A stretch of DNA of 64,000 nt. Source: Mycobacterium sp. ST-F2 (GTDB taxonomy: Bacteria; Actinomycetota; Actinomycetes; Mycobacteriales; Mycobacteriaceae). The notes under the pieces are model-generated. The model saw only the letters and a program-made list of their open reading frames with translations. It was not told where the DNA came from and ran no database searches. This document shows, one piece after another, positions 41,376 to 49,998 of this stretch. The stretch is taken from the NCBI RefSeq assembly GCF_001905655.1, contig NZ_JMHT01000022.1, forward strand, positions 62,001 to 126,000, in the 5' to 3' direction. A program made the position numbers and the translations under genes. The stretch's first letter is position 1. The number at the start of each line of letters is the position of its first letter.

Positions 41376-42508
41376 CAGACCGACTCCGCGGCCCGCGCTG
41401 CGATGTTGGCTTCCATCTCCTTGGTCCACGCCTCAAGGGGCACGGTGGTGTCCAGCTCGTATTCGAAGCGGTCGGTCATCTCCGGCACCACATCGGCGGC
41501 GTCGACATAGAACTGCTCGTACCACCGGCGCAACTGGTAGACCGGACCGTCCTCCTCGACCAGCAGCGGATTGTCGATGCGGGCCTTGTTCTTCCAGATC
41601 TGCACATCCTGCTCGAAGCCGCGCTTCACCCAGTCACCGAGGGCGATCGCGTTGGCCATCGCCGCGTCCTCGGGTAGGCCGACAGACTTCTTGACGACGA
41701 TACCGTATTGCAGCACAAACGAATTCGCGTCGATGGGGTAATGGCAGTTGATCAGGACCGTGTGGTGATCGCCATCCGGGTAGTGATAGGTGAGGTCGTC
41801 GATCATGAAGGACGGCCCGTGGTACGACGCCACCGATGTCGAACCGAGCATCGCCGAGTCGCCGTCCGGACCCGACATGTCGGCACGTGCCGAACTGTTC
41901 ATGAACTGAGTGGCGACGTGGCCTTCGAAGATGTTCTTGAAGTGCGCAGGCGTCGAGCCGTGGATGTAGAAGAAATGCGCCATGTCGACGACGTTGTCGA
42001 TGATCTCGCGGCAGTTTGTGTTGACAACCGTTGTGTACCAATGCCAATCGGTCCATTCGTCGCTCTCCGCGGCCTCGATGCGCGGAATCGTGACGTCATC
42101 CGGTGGCGGGTTGCCCTCGGGATCATTCCAGATGAACAGCATGCCGTCCTGCTCGAGCGTCGACCACTTCGCGGTGCGCGCGAGCCGCGGCGTGCGCTTG
42201 GCGTACGGCACCAGCTTGCACTTGCCGTCGCCGCCCCACCGCCAGTCGTGGAACGGGCAGGCGATCTCATTGCCCTTGACGGTGCCCTGGCTCAGGTCAC
42301 CGCCCATGTGCCGGCAGTAGCTGTCCAGCACGTTGAGCTGACCGTCCTCACCGCGGAACACGACGAGCTTCTGGCCGAAAGCCTTGATCGAATGCGGCTT
42401 GCCGTCACCGAGGTCCTTGGTCAGGCCGAGGCAGTGCCAACCACGGGCGAACCGGGTCGGTGCATCGCCGGCCTCGATCTGGCGAACATCGACATCATCC
42501 AGTGTCAT
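41375..42508 (-). CDS. kshA: 3-Ketosteroid 9alpha-hydroxylase oxygenase component KshA
   Basis: A 377-residue Rieske non-haem iron oxygenase. The [2Fe-2S] ligands are C65/H67 (CRHMGG) and C84/H87 (CPFHDW), and the mononuclear iron ligands are H178 and H183 (VDMAHFFYIH) plus a distal Asp in a helix such as GDWVKRGFEQD. Sequence order and length match KshA. It 9alpha-hydroxylates 3-ketosteroids, which with a delta1 bond opens ring B. It needs the reductase KshB, not found in the window. Divergent from kstD across 145 bp; first of the kshA/mini-protein/SDR operon. Confidence 0.92.
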   Translation of the reverse strand: MTLDDVDVRQIEAGDAPTRFARGWHCLGLTKDLGDGKPHSIKAFGQKLVVFRGEDGQLNVLDSYCRHMGGDLSQGTVKGNEIACPFHDWRWGGDGKCKLVPYAKRTPRLARTAKWSTLEQDGMLFIWNDPEGNPPPDDVTIPRIEAAESDEWTDWHWYTTVVNTNCREIIDNVVDMAHFFYIHGSTPAHFKNIFEGHVATQFMNSSARADMSGPDGDSAMLGSTSVASYHGPSFMIDDLTYHYPDGDHHTVLINCHYPIDANSFVLQYGIVVKKSVGLPEDAAMANAIALGDWVKRGFEQDVQIWKNKARIDNPLLVEEDGPVYQLRRWYEQFYVDAADVVPEMTDRFEYELDTTVPLEAWTKEMEANIAARAAESV

Positions 42509-42653
42509 CTTCAGCGACCATCCTCACATTGAAAACTGGGCTGCAGTTTGATGTTTCAGGTCTAACAGCTGCGGGGTGCGCGATGCACATGTTCTCCCGC
42601 TGGCAGGGACGTCCGAAGCCCGAAATCGCTCTGCCGCAATACGCTTAGCGCTC

Positions 42654-44360
42654 GTGACGACATCTGCCGCGGCCACGATTCCGGCCGGCCTCGACATCAC
42701 TGACACCACCGTCGATCTGTTGGTGATCGGTTCCGGCATCGGCCTGGCCGCCGCCCTGAGTGGTCACGAGGCCGGGCTGAACGTCCTCGTGGTCGAAAAG
42801 GCTTCCGACGTCGGCGGTTCCACCGCCCGCTCGGGCGGAGCCCTGTGGCTGCCGACGACTCCCCTGCTCACCGACAAGGGCACCGCCGACACCGCTGACC
42901 GGGCCTCGACCTACCTCGACGCGGTCGTGCACGACACCGCGCCGGCGGCCCGCTCCACCGGCTTCCTGAAGCACGTCAACGCGACCGTCGAGATGCTGGG
43001 ACGCACCACCCCGATGCGGTTGTTCTGGGCCCGCGAGTACTCGGACTACCACCCCGAGCTGCCCGGCGGCCGGGCCACCGGCCGCACCTGCGAGTGCCGC
43101 CCGCTCAACGCCCGTGTGCTCGGCAAGTACCGCGATCGCCTGCGCGGCGGCGTCATGGAGGTCAAGGTTCCGATGCCGACCACCGGCGCGGACTACAAAT
43201 GGATGAACCTGATGGCCCGGGTGCCGCGAAAAGGGTTGCCGCTCATCGCAAAACGGCTCGCGCAGGGGGTCGGCGGCAAGCTGCTGGGCCGCGAGTACAT
43301 CGCCGGCGGCCAGGCGCTGGCCGCCGGGCTGTTCGCCGGCGTGCTGCAGGCCGGCGTCCCGATCTGGACCGAGACCTCGCTGGTCCGCCTGACCGGTGAC
43401 GGCCGGCGGGTCACCGGCGCGGTCCTGTCGCACGCGGGCCGCGAGGTCACCGTCACCGCCCGCCGCGGCGTGGTGCTGGCGGCCGGCGGCTTCGACCACG
43501 ACATGGCGATGCGGCACAAGTACCAGTCCGATTCGCTCGGCGACCACGAGAGCCTCGGTGCCGACTCCAACACCGGCGACGCCATCCGGGCCGCCACCGA
43601 TCTCGGTGCCGCCACCGCGCTGATGGATCAGGCCTGGTGGTTCCCGGCGGTGGCGTCGGCGAACGGCCGTCCGCCGGCCGTGCTGCTGGCCGAGCGCTCG
43701 CTGCCCGGCTCGCTGATCGTCGACCAGGACGGCAAGCGCTTCGCCAACGAATCGACCGACTACATGTCATTCGGCCAGCGGGTGCTCGAACTCGAGCGCG
43801 CCGGCACCCCGATCGAGTCGATGTGGATCGTCTTCGACCAGAAGTACCGCAACAGCTACGTCTTCGCCGCCGGCTCATTCCCCCGGATGCCCCTGCCCAA
43901 ATCCTGGTACCGGGCCGGTATCGCGGCGAAGGCGACCAACTTCGCCGACCTGGCCGCGCAGATGGGTGTCCCAGTCGCCGATTTCGAGCAGACCATGACG
44001 CGGTTCAACGAAAGTGCGGCTGCCGGCATCGATCCCGATTTCGACCGTGGTCTCAGCGCCTACGACCAGTATTACGGCGACCCGACCGTGACGCCGAATC
44101 CGAACCTGCGGCCGTTGGTCAAGGGTCCGTTCTACGCCGTCAAGATGACGCTGAGCGACCTCGGCACATGCGGTGGCGTCGTGGCCGACGAGCGGGGCCG
44201 GGTGCACCGCGAGGACGGCGGTGTCATCGAAGGGCTGTACGCGCTCGGAAACACCGCGGCCAACGCCTTCGGCGCCGTCTACCCGGGCGCAGGCGCGACC
44301 ATCGCGCAGGGCCTGGTGTACGGCTACATCGCCGGACGGGATGCCGCGGGCAAGCTGTAA
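42654..44360 (+). CDS. kstD: 3-Ketosteroid delta1-dehydrogenase (KstD-type)
   Basis: A 568-residue FAD enzyme starting at GTG 42654; a longer frame begins in the divergent promoter and is rejected. LLVIGSGIGLAAALSGHEAG, KASDVGGSTARSGGALWLP and the C-terminal PFYAVKMTLSDLGTCGGV are KstD signatures; the Tyr in PFYAV is the likely active-site residue. GNTAANAFGAVYPGAGATIAQG closes the FAD site. KstD introduces the 1(2) double bond, which leads with 9alpha-hydroxylation to ring-B opening. Divergent from kshA, so the two key steps share one promoter region. Some relatives act on other 3-ketosteroids, so specificity is open. Confidence 0.9.
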   Translation: MTTSAAATIPAGLDITDTTVDLLVIGSGIGLAAALSGHEAGLNVLVVEKASDVGGSTARSGGALWLPTTPLLTDKGTADTADRASTYLDAVVHDTAPAARSTGFLKHVNATVEMLGRTTPMRLFWAREYSDYHPELPGGRATGRTCECRPLNARVLGKYRDRLRGGVMEVKVPMPTTGADYKWMNLMARVPRKGLPLIAKRLAQGVGGKLLGREYIAGGQALAAGLFAGVLQAGVPIWTETSLVRLTGDGRRVTGAVLSHAGREVTVTARRGVVLAAGGFDHDMAMRHKYQSDSLGDHESLGADSNTGDAIRAATDLGAATALMDQAWWFPAVASANGRPPAVLLAERSLPGSLIVDQDGKRFANESTDYMSFGQRVLELERAGTPIESMWIVFDQKYRNSYVFAAGSFPRMPLPKSWYRAGIAAKATNFADLAAQMGVPVADFEQTMTRFNESAAAGIDPDFDRGLSAYDQYYGDPTVTPNPNLRPLVKGPFYAVKMTLSDLGTCGGVVADERGRVHREDGGVIEGLYALGNTAANAFGAVYPGAGATIAQGLVYGYIAGRDAAGKL

Positions 44361-44363
44361 CGC

Positions 44364-44750
44364 TCAGAGGCCGCCGAGATCGTCGGGCACGTCGACGGCA
44401 TATGCCCTGAGGACCTCGATCGGTACAACCTCCAGGGTGCGCTCGTGCGTGGAGGCCAGCACCACCGGCGCCGCGCAACCGTCATTGTGAGCCCGAAGCC
44501 AGTTCACCGCGGTCACGCACCAGCGGTCGCCGGGCGACAGCCCCGGGAATCGGTATTGCGGCATCGGCGTCGACAGGTCATTGCCGATCGAACGCTGGTG
44601 CGTCAGGAACTCGGCGGTCACGACCGCGCAGATGGTGTGCCGGCCGGCATCCTCGGGTCCGGTCGAGCAGCAGCCGTCGCGGTAGAAGCCCGTCAGCGGT
44701 TCGGTACCGCACGGTTCCAGCGGAGCACCGAGCACATTGCGATCTGCCAT
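44364..44750 (-). CDS. DUF2237 protein
   Basis: A 128-residue protein of the DUF2237 family: NVLGAPLEPCGTEPLTGFYR, then DGCCSTGPEDAGRHTICAVV, FLTHQRSIGNDLSTP, FPGLSPGDRWC and VVLASTHE. Several conserved cysteines suggest a metal or thiol role. Function unknown. It follows the PadR gene by 22 bp and its stop faces the kstD stop 3 bp away. Confidence 0.88.
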   Translation of the reverse strand: MADRNVLGAPLEPCGTEPLTGFYRDGCCSTGPEDAGRHTICAVVTAEFLTHQRSIGNDLSTPMPQYRFPGLSPGDRWCVTAVNWLRAHNDGCAAPVVLASTHERTLEVVPIEVLRAYAVDVPDDLGGL

Positions 44751-44772
44751 CGGTCAATCCTTCGCGCCCGGG

Positions 44773-45441
44773 CTAACTGTCGTGGCGACCCTGTACCTCA
44801 CGCTCGACCTCGCGCCACAGGCCGGGCATCGAACGCGGCATGCCCGCTACACCTTTCGCTGCGGTCTGCAGCACCGCGTCGGCCTCGTCGATGTCCTTCA
44901 TGAGCTCCAGCGCCAATTCCCGCTCGGCGGCGTAGTACTTGGCCGCCCAGCGCAGCGCGATCACCGAATACGCCCACACCGGCTGCGCCTTGGCGCCGTC
45001 GGAATCTTCGGCGGCCTGCCGCTCCATGGCCTCACAGTAGGCGACGTGCTGCTCCAGCAGCTCCCGCAGCCGGGTCGGATTGCTCAGATGGCCGAACGTA
45101 ACCCGCAGCAGCACACTGTGTTTGAGCACAGGAGGGTCGACGGGCGCGTTGTTGGTCCAGTCGGTCACGGCAGCCATGCCGGACTCGGTGATCTTGTAGA
45201 GGCGACGGGTGCGCAGGCCCTCGTCCTGTTCGACCCGGGACTCGAGATAGCCAAGTCCCTCAAGCTTTTTCAGCTCGGTGTAGATCTGGCTGTACGACGG
45301 GCTCCAGTAGTAGAAACCGACACTCCAGTCGATCCACTTCTTGATGTCGTAGCCGCTGAGTTCCTCTTCGTACGACAGCATGCCGAGCAGCGTCCAACTC
45401 GTCGCTGCGAGCGACGGCTTGTTCTGTGGCTTACTTGCCAT
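44773..45441 (-). CDS. PadR-family transcriptional regulator
   Basis: A 222-residue PadR protein. The winged helix spans ~8-95 (WTLLGMLSYEEELSGYDIKK, SPSYSQIYTELKKLEGLGYL, RRLYKITESG), and the C-terminal Vir-like helical domain mediates dimerisation. The M. smegmatis C-19+ steroid cluster is, to my knowledge, controlled by a PadR-type protein (MSMEG_2868), so this is the prime candidate for the island's main repressor. Palindromes lie immediately upstream at 45446-45464. Co-directional with the DUF2237 gene downstream. Confidence 0.9.
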   Translation of the reverse strand: MASKPQNKPSLAATSWTLLGMLSYEEELSGYDIKKWIDWSVGFYYWSPSYSQIYTELKKLEGLGYLESRVEQDEGLRTRRLYKITESGMAAVTDWTNNAPVDPPVLKHSVLLRVTFGHLSNPTRLRELLEQHVAYCEAMERQAAEDSDGAKAQPVWAYSVIALRWAAKYYAAERELALELMKDIDEADAVLQTAAKGVAGMPRSMPGLWREVEREVQGRHDS

Positions 45442-45445
45442 CTGC

Positions 45446-45464
45446 TTAGCCTAACAATCTATTG
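45446..45464. promoter_or_regulatory. Palindromes directly upstream of padR
   Basis: TTAG-C-CTAA (45446-45454) and CAAT-CT-ATTG (45455-45464) abut each other 5 bp upstream of the padR start. They could be a PadR operator. TTAGCC also lies in the leaders of the Baeyer-Villiger gene (30493) and hsaA (31292). Short arms, so modest support. Confidence 0.4.
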
Positions 45465-45501
45465 CCGCAAGCACCCAGTTCATGACCGCTCGCCGGGATA
45501 G

Positions 45502-46035
45502 TCATTCGCGGCCCACCGGCCCGGCTACCGCGGCCACGTAACGGCGTACCACCTGCTCTTCGGCCTTTTCGTCGGCCAGCGGCCAACACAGCAACGACAA
45601 CACAACCCGCACGATCCAGTCCGCGAGAAGCGGATCCGTGGTTCCTGTCAGCTCGGATGCCGCCCGCGAGAGCCGAGGTGAGTCGAAGTCGATGAGGGCT
45701 CCGGCACGCACCACACCCGAGGCCAGCGGGTCCGCCCGGACCACTCGCAGGGACGTCAGCACGGCCGCCGCGATCCGCTCGGGCCCGGTGTGCCCGGCCA
45801 CCGCCTGCGCGATCTCCTGTCCGACCCGCATGACCGCGCGCGCCAGCACCCCGTCCCGCAGCGCCTGTTTGCCGCCGACATGCCGGTACACCGTGGCGCG
45901 GGAACAGCCCACACTGGCGGCGACCTCGTCGATGTTCAACCGGTCCAGACCCCGGGCCGCGGCGCTGGCGGCCGCGGCGGCGTAAATGCGCTCGACGCCG
46001 GCATCGCGGCGCTCGGCACCGATCAGCCAGTCCAC
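45502..46035 (-). CDS. TetR-family regulator
   Basis: A 177-residue protein starting at GTG 46035 (VDWLIGAERRDAGVERIYAA). A longer frame reaches 46167, but it runs through an AT-rich, operator-bearing stretch and is rejected. The TetR helix-turn-helix (residues ~25-60) reads LNIDEVAASVGCSRATVYRH followed by VGGKQALRDG. The C-terminus has no known signature. It diverges from the P450 gene at 46178, so it may control it; padR lies 60 bp downstream. Confidence 0.8.
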   Translation of the reverse strand: MDWLIGAERRDAGVERIYAAAAASAAARGLDRLNIDEVAASVGCSRATVYRHVGGKQALRDGVLARAVMRVGQEIAQAVAGHTGPERIAAAVLTSLRVVRADPLASGVVRAGALIDFDSPRLSRAASELTGTTDPLLADWIVRVVLSLLCWPLADEKAEEQVVRRYVAAVAGPVGRE

Positions 46036-46051
46036 ACCTGTGATACTAAAT

Positions 46052-46063
46052 GACAAATATGTC
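46052..46063. promoter_or_regulatory. GACA-N4-TGTC operator candidate
   Basis: GACAAATATGTC is an inverted repeat (GACA, 4-nt spacer AATA, TGTC) 17 bp upstream of the chosen TetR start, within an AT-rich promoter-like block (46044-46091). It is a plausible site for the TetR protein acting on itself and on the P450 gene. Confidence 0.45.
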
Positions 46064-46177
46064 TCATGGCGAGATATATTTTCATGAATCGTCTGCATCA
46101 CCGCAGCTCTGGTACCGTGCCTGAGACTGCCGGAAATAGTCCTTGACACACCCTCATCGGCACCCAAAACTCAAGGC

Positions 46178-47392
46178 GTGCAACTAGTTTCAGATCTTCT
46201 CAGCCCGTCCGCGCTGGACGATCCGTATGCCTGTTACGCGCAGCTTCGCGTTGCCGGTCCGGTACACCGGGTGCCCGGCACAGATTTCTACCTGGCCACC
46301 ACCTGGGACGCCGTGCAGGAGGCCGTCAGCCGCCCCGAGGACTTCTCCTCCAATCTGACCGCCACGCTGGTGAATGCGGGAACGCAGGCAGGGACGGTTT
46401 CGGCAGCGACCTTCGACATGGGCGCCGTCGACACCGCGGGACATGTACTCGCCACGGGCGACGACCCGCGGCACGCACACGAACGCAAACTGGTGCTACC
46501 GGCGTTGGTGGCCAAGCGAATCCGAGCCCTCGAGCCGACGATCGCCGACATCGCCCGACAGCTGTGGGCCGACGCGGCCGTGGGCGGTCGCATCGAGTGG
46601 ATGTCCGCCGTCGGCGACCGGCTACCGATGACGCTGGTGGCCAGGCTCATCGGACTCCCCGACGACGACGTACCGCAGCTGGTCCAGTGGGGCTACGGCA
46701 GCACCGAACTGCTCAGTGGTGTCTTCGACCTCGACCACATCAGCACCGCGGTCGAGACGTCGACACAGCTGGCCGGCTACCTGTACGCCAAGTTCGCCGA
46801 AGCCCAACCGGACCCACGAGACAACCTCCTCGGCGACCTCGCCCGCGCGGTGGCCGACGGCGCCCTCGCCGGCGACACGGCGGTGCTGATGCTGCTTCAA
46901 CTGGTGGGTGCCGGCGGCGAATCCACCGCGGGCCTGATGGGCAACGCGGCGCGGCTGCTGGCCACCCTGCCGGACATCCAGGAGCAGGTCCGGGACGATC
47001 CGCAGTTGGTGCCTGCCCTACTCGAGGAGACGCTGCGGCTCGAGTCACCGTTCCGCAACCATCACCGGCACATCCGGAACGACACCACGCTGGCCGGCGT
47101 ACCGCTGCCCAAAGACGGCCACCTGCTGCTGTTGTGGGGCTCGGCCAACCGTGACCCGGCGGCGTTCGACGACCCCGACCTGCTGCAGCTGGGCCGTCCG
47201 AACCTGCGCAACCACCTCGCGTTCGGGAAGGGCCTGCACTTCTGCGTCGGCGCCGCACTGGCCCGTACCGAAGCCCGCATCGGGATCACCACGCTGCTGG
47301 AATCCACCGACTGGTTCGAGCTCGCCGACGCCGAATGGGTGCCGAGCCTCATGGTGCGCCGGCACCGGCGCCTGGAGCTGCGCTACCGCTGA
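46178..47392 (+). CDS. Cytochrome P450 at the right edge of the steroid island
   Basis: A 404-residue P450 starting at GTG 46178. The I-helix reads VGAGGESTAG (AGGxST variant), ExxR is ETLR, and the haem loop is AFGKGLHFCVGAA with Cys356. It lacks a membrane anchor and needs separate ferredoxin and reductase. It differs clearly from the P450 at 13292. Located next to a TetR gene and ends the island, before conserved backbone genes. Substrate unknown; steroid or terpenoid hydroxylation is inference from context. Confidence 0.9.
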   Translation: MQLVSDLLSPSALDDPYACYAQLRVAGPVHRVPGTDFYLATTWDAVQEAVSRPEDFSSNLTATLVNAGTQAGTVSAATFDMGAVDTAGHVLATGDDPRHAHERKLVLPALVAKRIRALEPTIADIARQLWADAAVGGRIEWMSAVGDRLPMTLVARLIGLPDDDVPQLVQWGYGSTELLSGVFDLDHISTAVETSTQLAGYLYAKFAEAQPDPRDNLLGDLARAVADGALAGDTAVLMLLQLVGAGGESTAGLMGNAARLLATLPDIQEQVRDDPQLVPALLEETLRLESPFRNHHRHIRNDTTLAGVPLPKDGHLLLLWGSANRDPAAFDDPDLLQLGRPNLRNHLAFGKGLHFCVGAALARTEARIGITTLLESTDWFELADAEWVPSLMVRRHRRLELRYR

Positions 47393-47395
47393 CCG

Positions 47396-47701
47396 CTATT
47401 CGGGCAGGCGCAGTTCGGGCTTCTCGACCTCTTCGATGTTGACGTCTTTGAAGGTGATGACCCTGACCTGCTTGACGAACCGCGCCGGCCGGTACATGTC
47501 CCAGACCCAGGCGTCGGCCAGCCGCAGCTCGAAGTAGACCTCGCCGTCGGCGTTGCGCGGAATCAGCTCGACACTGTTGGCCAGATAGAAGCGGCGCTCG
47601 GTCTCCACGACATAGCTGAACTGCCCGACGATGTCCTTGTACTCGCGGTACAGCGAGAGTTCCATCTCGGTTTCATACTTCTCGAGATCCTCGGCACTCA
47701 T
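47396..47701 (-). CDS. DUF2469 protein (Rv2901c-like)
   Basis: A 101-residue acidic protein starting MSAEDLEKYETEMELSLYRE and ending in VEKPELRLPE, the form of the conserved actinobacterial DUF2469 family. Function unknown. It marks the return to backbone gene order. An in-frame upstream start two codons earlier is possible. Its stop is 4 bp from the convergent P450 stop. Confidence 0.92.
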   Translation of the reverse strand: MSAEDLEKYETEMELSLYREYKDIVGQFSYVVETERRFYLANSVELIPRNADGEVYFELRLADAWVWDMYRPARFVKQVRVITFKDVNIEEVEKPELRLPE

Positions 47702-47763
47702 CGGCACAAACTCATCAGTTCAGCGGTCCTTCGGTTTACGTGGTTTGTCAGGGCCATTTTCCC

Positions 47764-48447
47764 TTACCCGGATCGGCAGCGCTGCCCTATGCCGGGTTTG
47801 GTCGCCACCTTGCGCACATTGGCGAACGAGAACCGGTGCTCCGGGCACGGCCCCAGGTCCGCCAGCGCGGCGGTGTGCGCGGGGGTGCTGTACCCCTTGT
47901 GCACCGCGAACCCGTAGCCCGGATGCACGGCGTCCATCTCGACCATCAGGCGGTCGCGGCTGACCTTCGCCAGCACACTGGCCGCGGCGATGCACGCGGC
48001 CGCGGCGTCCCCGCCGACCACCGGCAGCGACGGCATCGGCAACCCCGGGACCCGGAAGCCGTCCGAGAGAACATATCCCGGTCGCAGTGACAGCCCCGCC
48101 ACCGCACGGCGCATGCCTTCGATGTTGGCGATGTGCACCCCGCGTCGGTCCACCTCGACCGACGGGATGAACACCACGTGATACGCCAGCGCATAGCGCC
48201 GGATCAACGGAAACAGGCGTTCCCGTTCGGCTTCGTTCAGCTTCTTCGAATCATCAAGGGCCGCCAGGCTTTCCAGCCGATTCGGCCCCAGCACACAGGC
48301 GGCCACCACCAGCGGGCCGGCGCAGGCCCCGCGGCCGACCTCGTCCACTCCGGCCACCGGACCCAGGCCGCCGCGGTACAACGCAGACTCCAGGGTGCGC
48401 AGGCCGGCGGACTTGCGGATCACCGTGCGGGGCGGCCAAACCGGCAA
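47764..48447 (-). CDS. rnhB: Ribonuclease HII
   Basis: A 227-residue RNase HII, here given a TTG start at 48447 because the text [12 protein letters not shown] then begins at the same place as M. tuberculosis RnhB (Rv2902c) as I recall it. The frame stays open upstream into lep[15 protein letters not shown] supplies catalytic Asp and Glu; LDDSKKL and the later Asp in [16 protein letters not shown] sequence complete the site. It removes ribonucleotides from DNA and RNA primers. lepB ends 8 bp upstream of this start, so they are co-transcribed. Confidence 0.88.
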   Translation of the reverse strand: MPVWPPRTVIRKSAGLRTLESALYRGGLGPVAGVDEVGRGACAGPLVVAACVLGPNRLESLAALDDSKKLNEAERERLFPLIRRYALAYHVVFIPSVEVDRRGVHIANIEGMRRAVAGLSLRPGYVLSDGFRVPGLPMPSLPVVGGDAAAACIAAASVLAKVSRDRLMVEMDAVHPGYGFAVHKGYSTPAHTAALADLGPCPEHRFSFANVRKVATKPGIGQRCRSG

Positions 48448-48455
48448 GACAACAC

Positions 48456-49298
48456 CTATTGACCAGTCTGCGGGTTGACCGTGACCACACCGCCCCAGCG
48501 CGACGGCGGCCACGCGATGAACCGGGCCTTGCCGATCACGTTGTCGACCGGCACCGTGCCCGCCATCGGGTCACCGGTGCACATCAGCCCGTTGATGGCG
48601 TCGGCCGGGGTGTTCGTGCAGTGCGCACGCGAGTCGGCCGAATGGGTGCGGTTGTCGCCCATCACCCAGAGCCGATGGTCGGGCACCTTCACCGGGCCGA
48701 ACTCGTAGCCGAGGCACGGATCGGTCGCCGGGTCGACCATCATGGTCGCCGGGTCCAGGTACGGCTCCTTGAGCTTCTTGCCATCGACCGTCAGACCCGT
48801 CGAGTTCCGGCACTGGACCGTCTGGCCGCCGACAGCGATGACGCGCTTCACCAGATCGTTCTCATCGGGCGGCACGAAGCCGACGACCGAGAGCGCGTCC
48901 TGGATCCAGCGCATCGTCGGATTGTCCGAACGGATCGACTTGTAGCTGATGTTCCAGTTCGGCGGGCCCTTGAAGACCACCACGTCACCGGGCTCGGGCG
49001 CACCGAACCGATAGGTCAGCTTGTCGACCATGATCCGGTCGCCGACGCAGCCGCTGCAGCCGTGCAGCGTGGGCTCCATGGACTCCGACGGAATCAGGTA
49101 CGGCCGCGCGACGAATGTCAGCACGACGTAGTACAGCAAGACCGCGGTGACGACGAGGACGACGCCCTCACGCAAGGCGGCCAGCTTCGACTTCGGCTTT
49201 TCGTCGGCCGTGTCGGCCTCGTCGGCGGCCATCTTGGTGTCGGGGTCGTCCGTCGTCGGACTGTCCGGGGTACTGCTGTCCTCGCTCGGGCCGGTCAC
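48456..49298 (-). CDS. lepB: Signal peptidase I
   Basis: A 280-residue type I signal peptidase. An acidic ~38-residue cytoplasmic tail precedes one membrane segment (~44-62, [16 protein letters not shown]). The catalytic serine is S73 ([10 protein letters not shown]) and the lysine K151 ([10 protein letters not shown]). [15 protein letters not shown] is box E. It cleaves Sec signal peptides, including presumably those of the tiny exported peptides. Matches Rv2903c. Confidence 0.95.
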   Translation of the reverse strand: MTGPSEDSSTPDSPTTDDPDTKMAADEADTADEKPKSKLAALREGVVLVVTAVLLYYVVLTFVARPYLIPSESMEPTLHGCSGCVGDRIMVDKLTYRFGAPEPGDVVVFKGPPNWNISYKSIRSDNPTMRWIQDALSVVGFVPPDENDLVKRVIAVGGQTVQCRNSTGLTVDGKKLKEPYLDPATMMVDPATDPCLGYEFGPVKVPDHRLWVMGDNRTHSADSRAHCTNTPADAINGLMCTGDPMAGTVPVDNVIGKARFIAWPPSRWGGVVTVNPQTGQ

Positions 49299-49341
49299 GG
49301 CACCAGGCTAATCAGTTCGGCTGTGACGTCGCCGAACAAGC

Positions 49342-49683
49342 TCAGCGCTTTTCCTTGATCTTGGCCTTCTTGCCACGGAGCTCGCGCAGGTAGTAGAGCT
49401 TGGCGCGACGGACGTCACCGCGGGTGACGACGTCGATGTGGTCGATGTTCGGCGAGTGCACCGGGAAGGTCCGCTCGACGCCGACGCCGTAGCTCTCCTT
49501 GCGGACGGTGAAGGTCTCACCGATGCCGCCACCCTGACGACGGATCACGACGCCCTTGAACACCTGGATGCGGTGCTTGTTGCCCTCGATGACCTTGACG
49601 TGCACATTGAGGGTGTCGCCGGGGTTGAAGGCCGGGATGTCGTCGCGCAGCGACGCCTGGTCGACGAAGTCCAGCGTTTTCAT
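49342..49683 (-). CDS. rplS: 50S ribosomal protein L19
   Basis: A 113-residue L19, starting [19 protein letters not shown] with [13 protein letters not shown] and [16 protein letters not shown] three-codon upstream extension is not needed. L19 sits at the 30S-50S interface. Head of the rplS-lepB-rnhB-DUF2469 group. Confidence 0.96.
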   Translation of the reverse strand: MKTLDFVDQASLRDDIPAFNPGDTLNVHVKVIEGNKHRIQVFKGVVIRRQGGGIGETFTVRKESYGVGVERTFPVHSPNIDHIDVVTRGDVRRAKLYYLRELRGKKAKIKEKR

Positions 49684-49998
49684 CGGTGACACTTCCTTGC
49701 TAACTCGCGGCTGGAGCCGTCGGACGCCAAGCGGCGCGACGGAAAAGCCATTTCTCTTTACGGACGTTGGTCGGATGCCGTAGCGGGCGGGGACACATCC
49801 GGAACAGACGCCGACCCCGCGCCCAGCGCAGACAACTGCTCAATTGTGCCAGACGGCCGCCGGGTGACGAAATCGTGACCCCACCGGGAGCGGTGCAGTC
49901 GACATCACAGACCACACCGCCACATCCGTCACACGCAACACACATTCACCGGTTACGCTGATCAATCGGAATTTACTCACCGTGAGGCTAGGAGACCC
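49684..49998. other. Divergent promoter region of rplS and lppW
   Basis: No gene seen. It must contain both promoters and the L19 leader. CGGACGTTGG-type and AT-poor sequence dominate; no riboswitch or clear operator recognised. Confidence 0.5.

Noticed and set aside
45502..46167. Longer TetR start at 46167 or 46098
   Set aside because: It would read through an AT-rich, palindrome-bearing promoter; the GTG at 46035 gives a normal TetR N-terminus.
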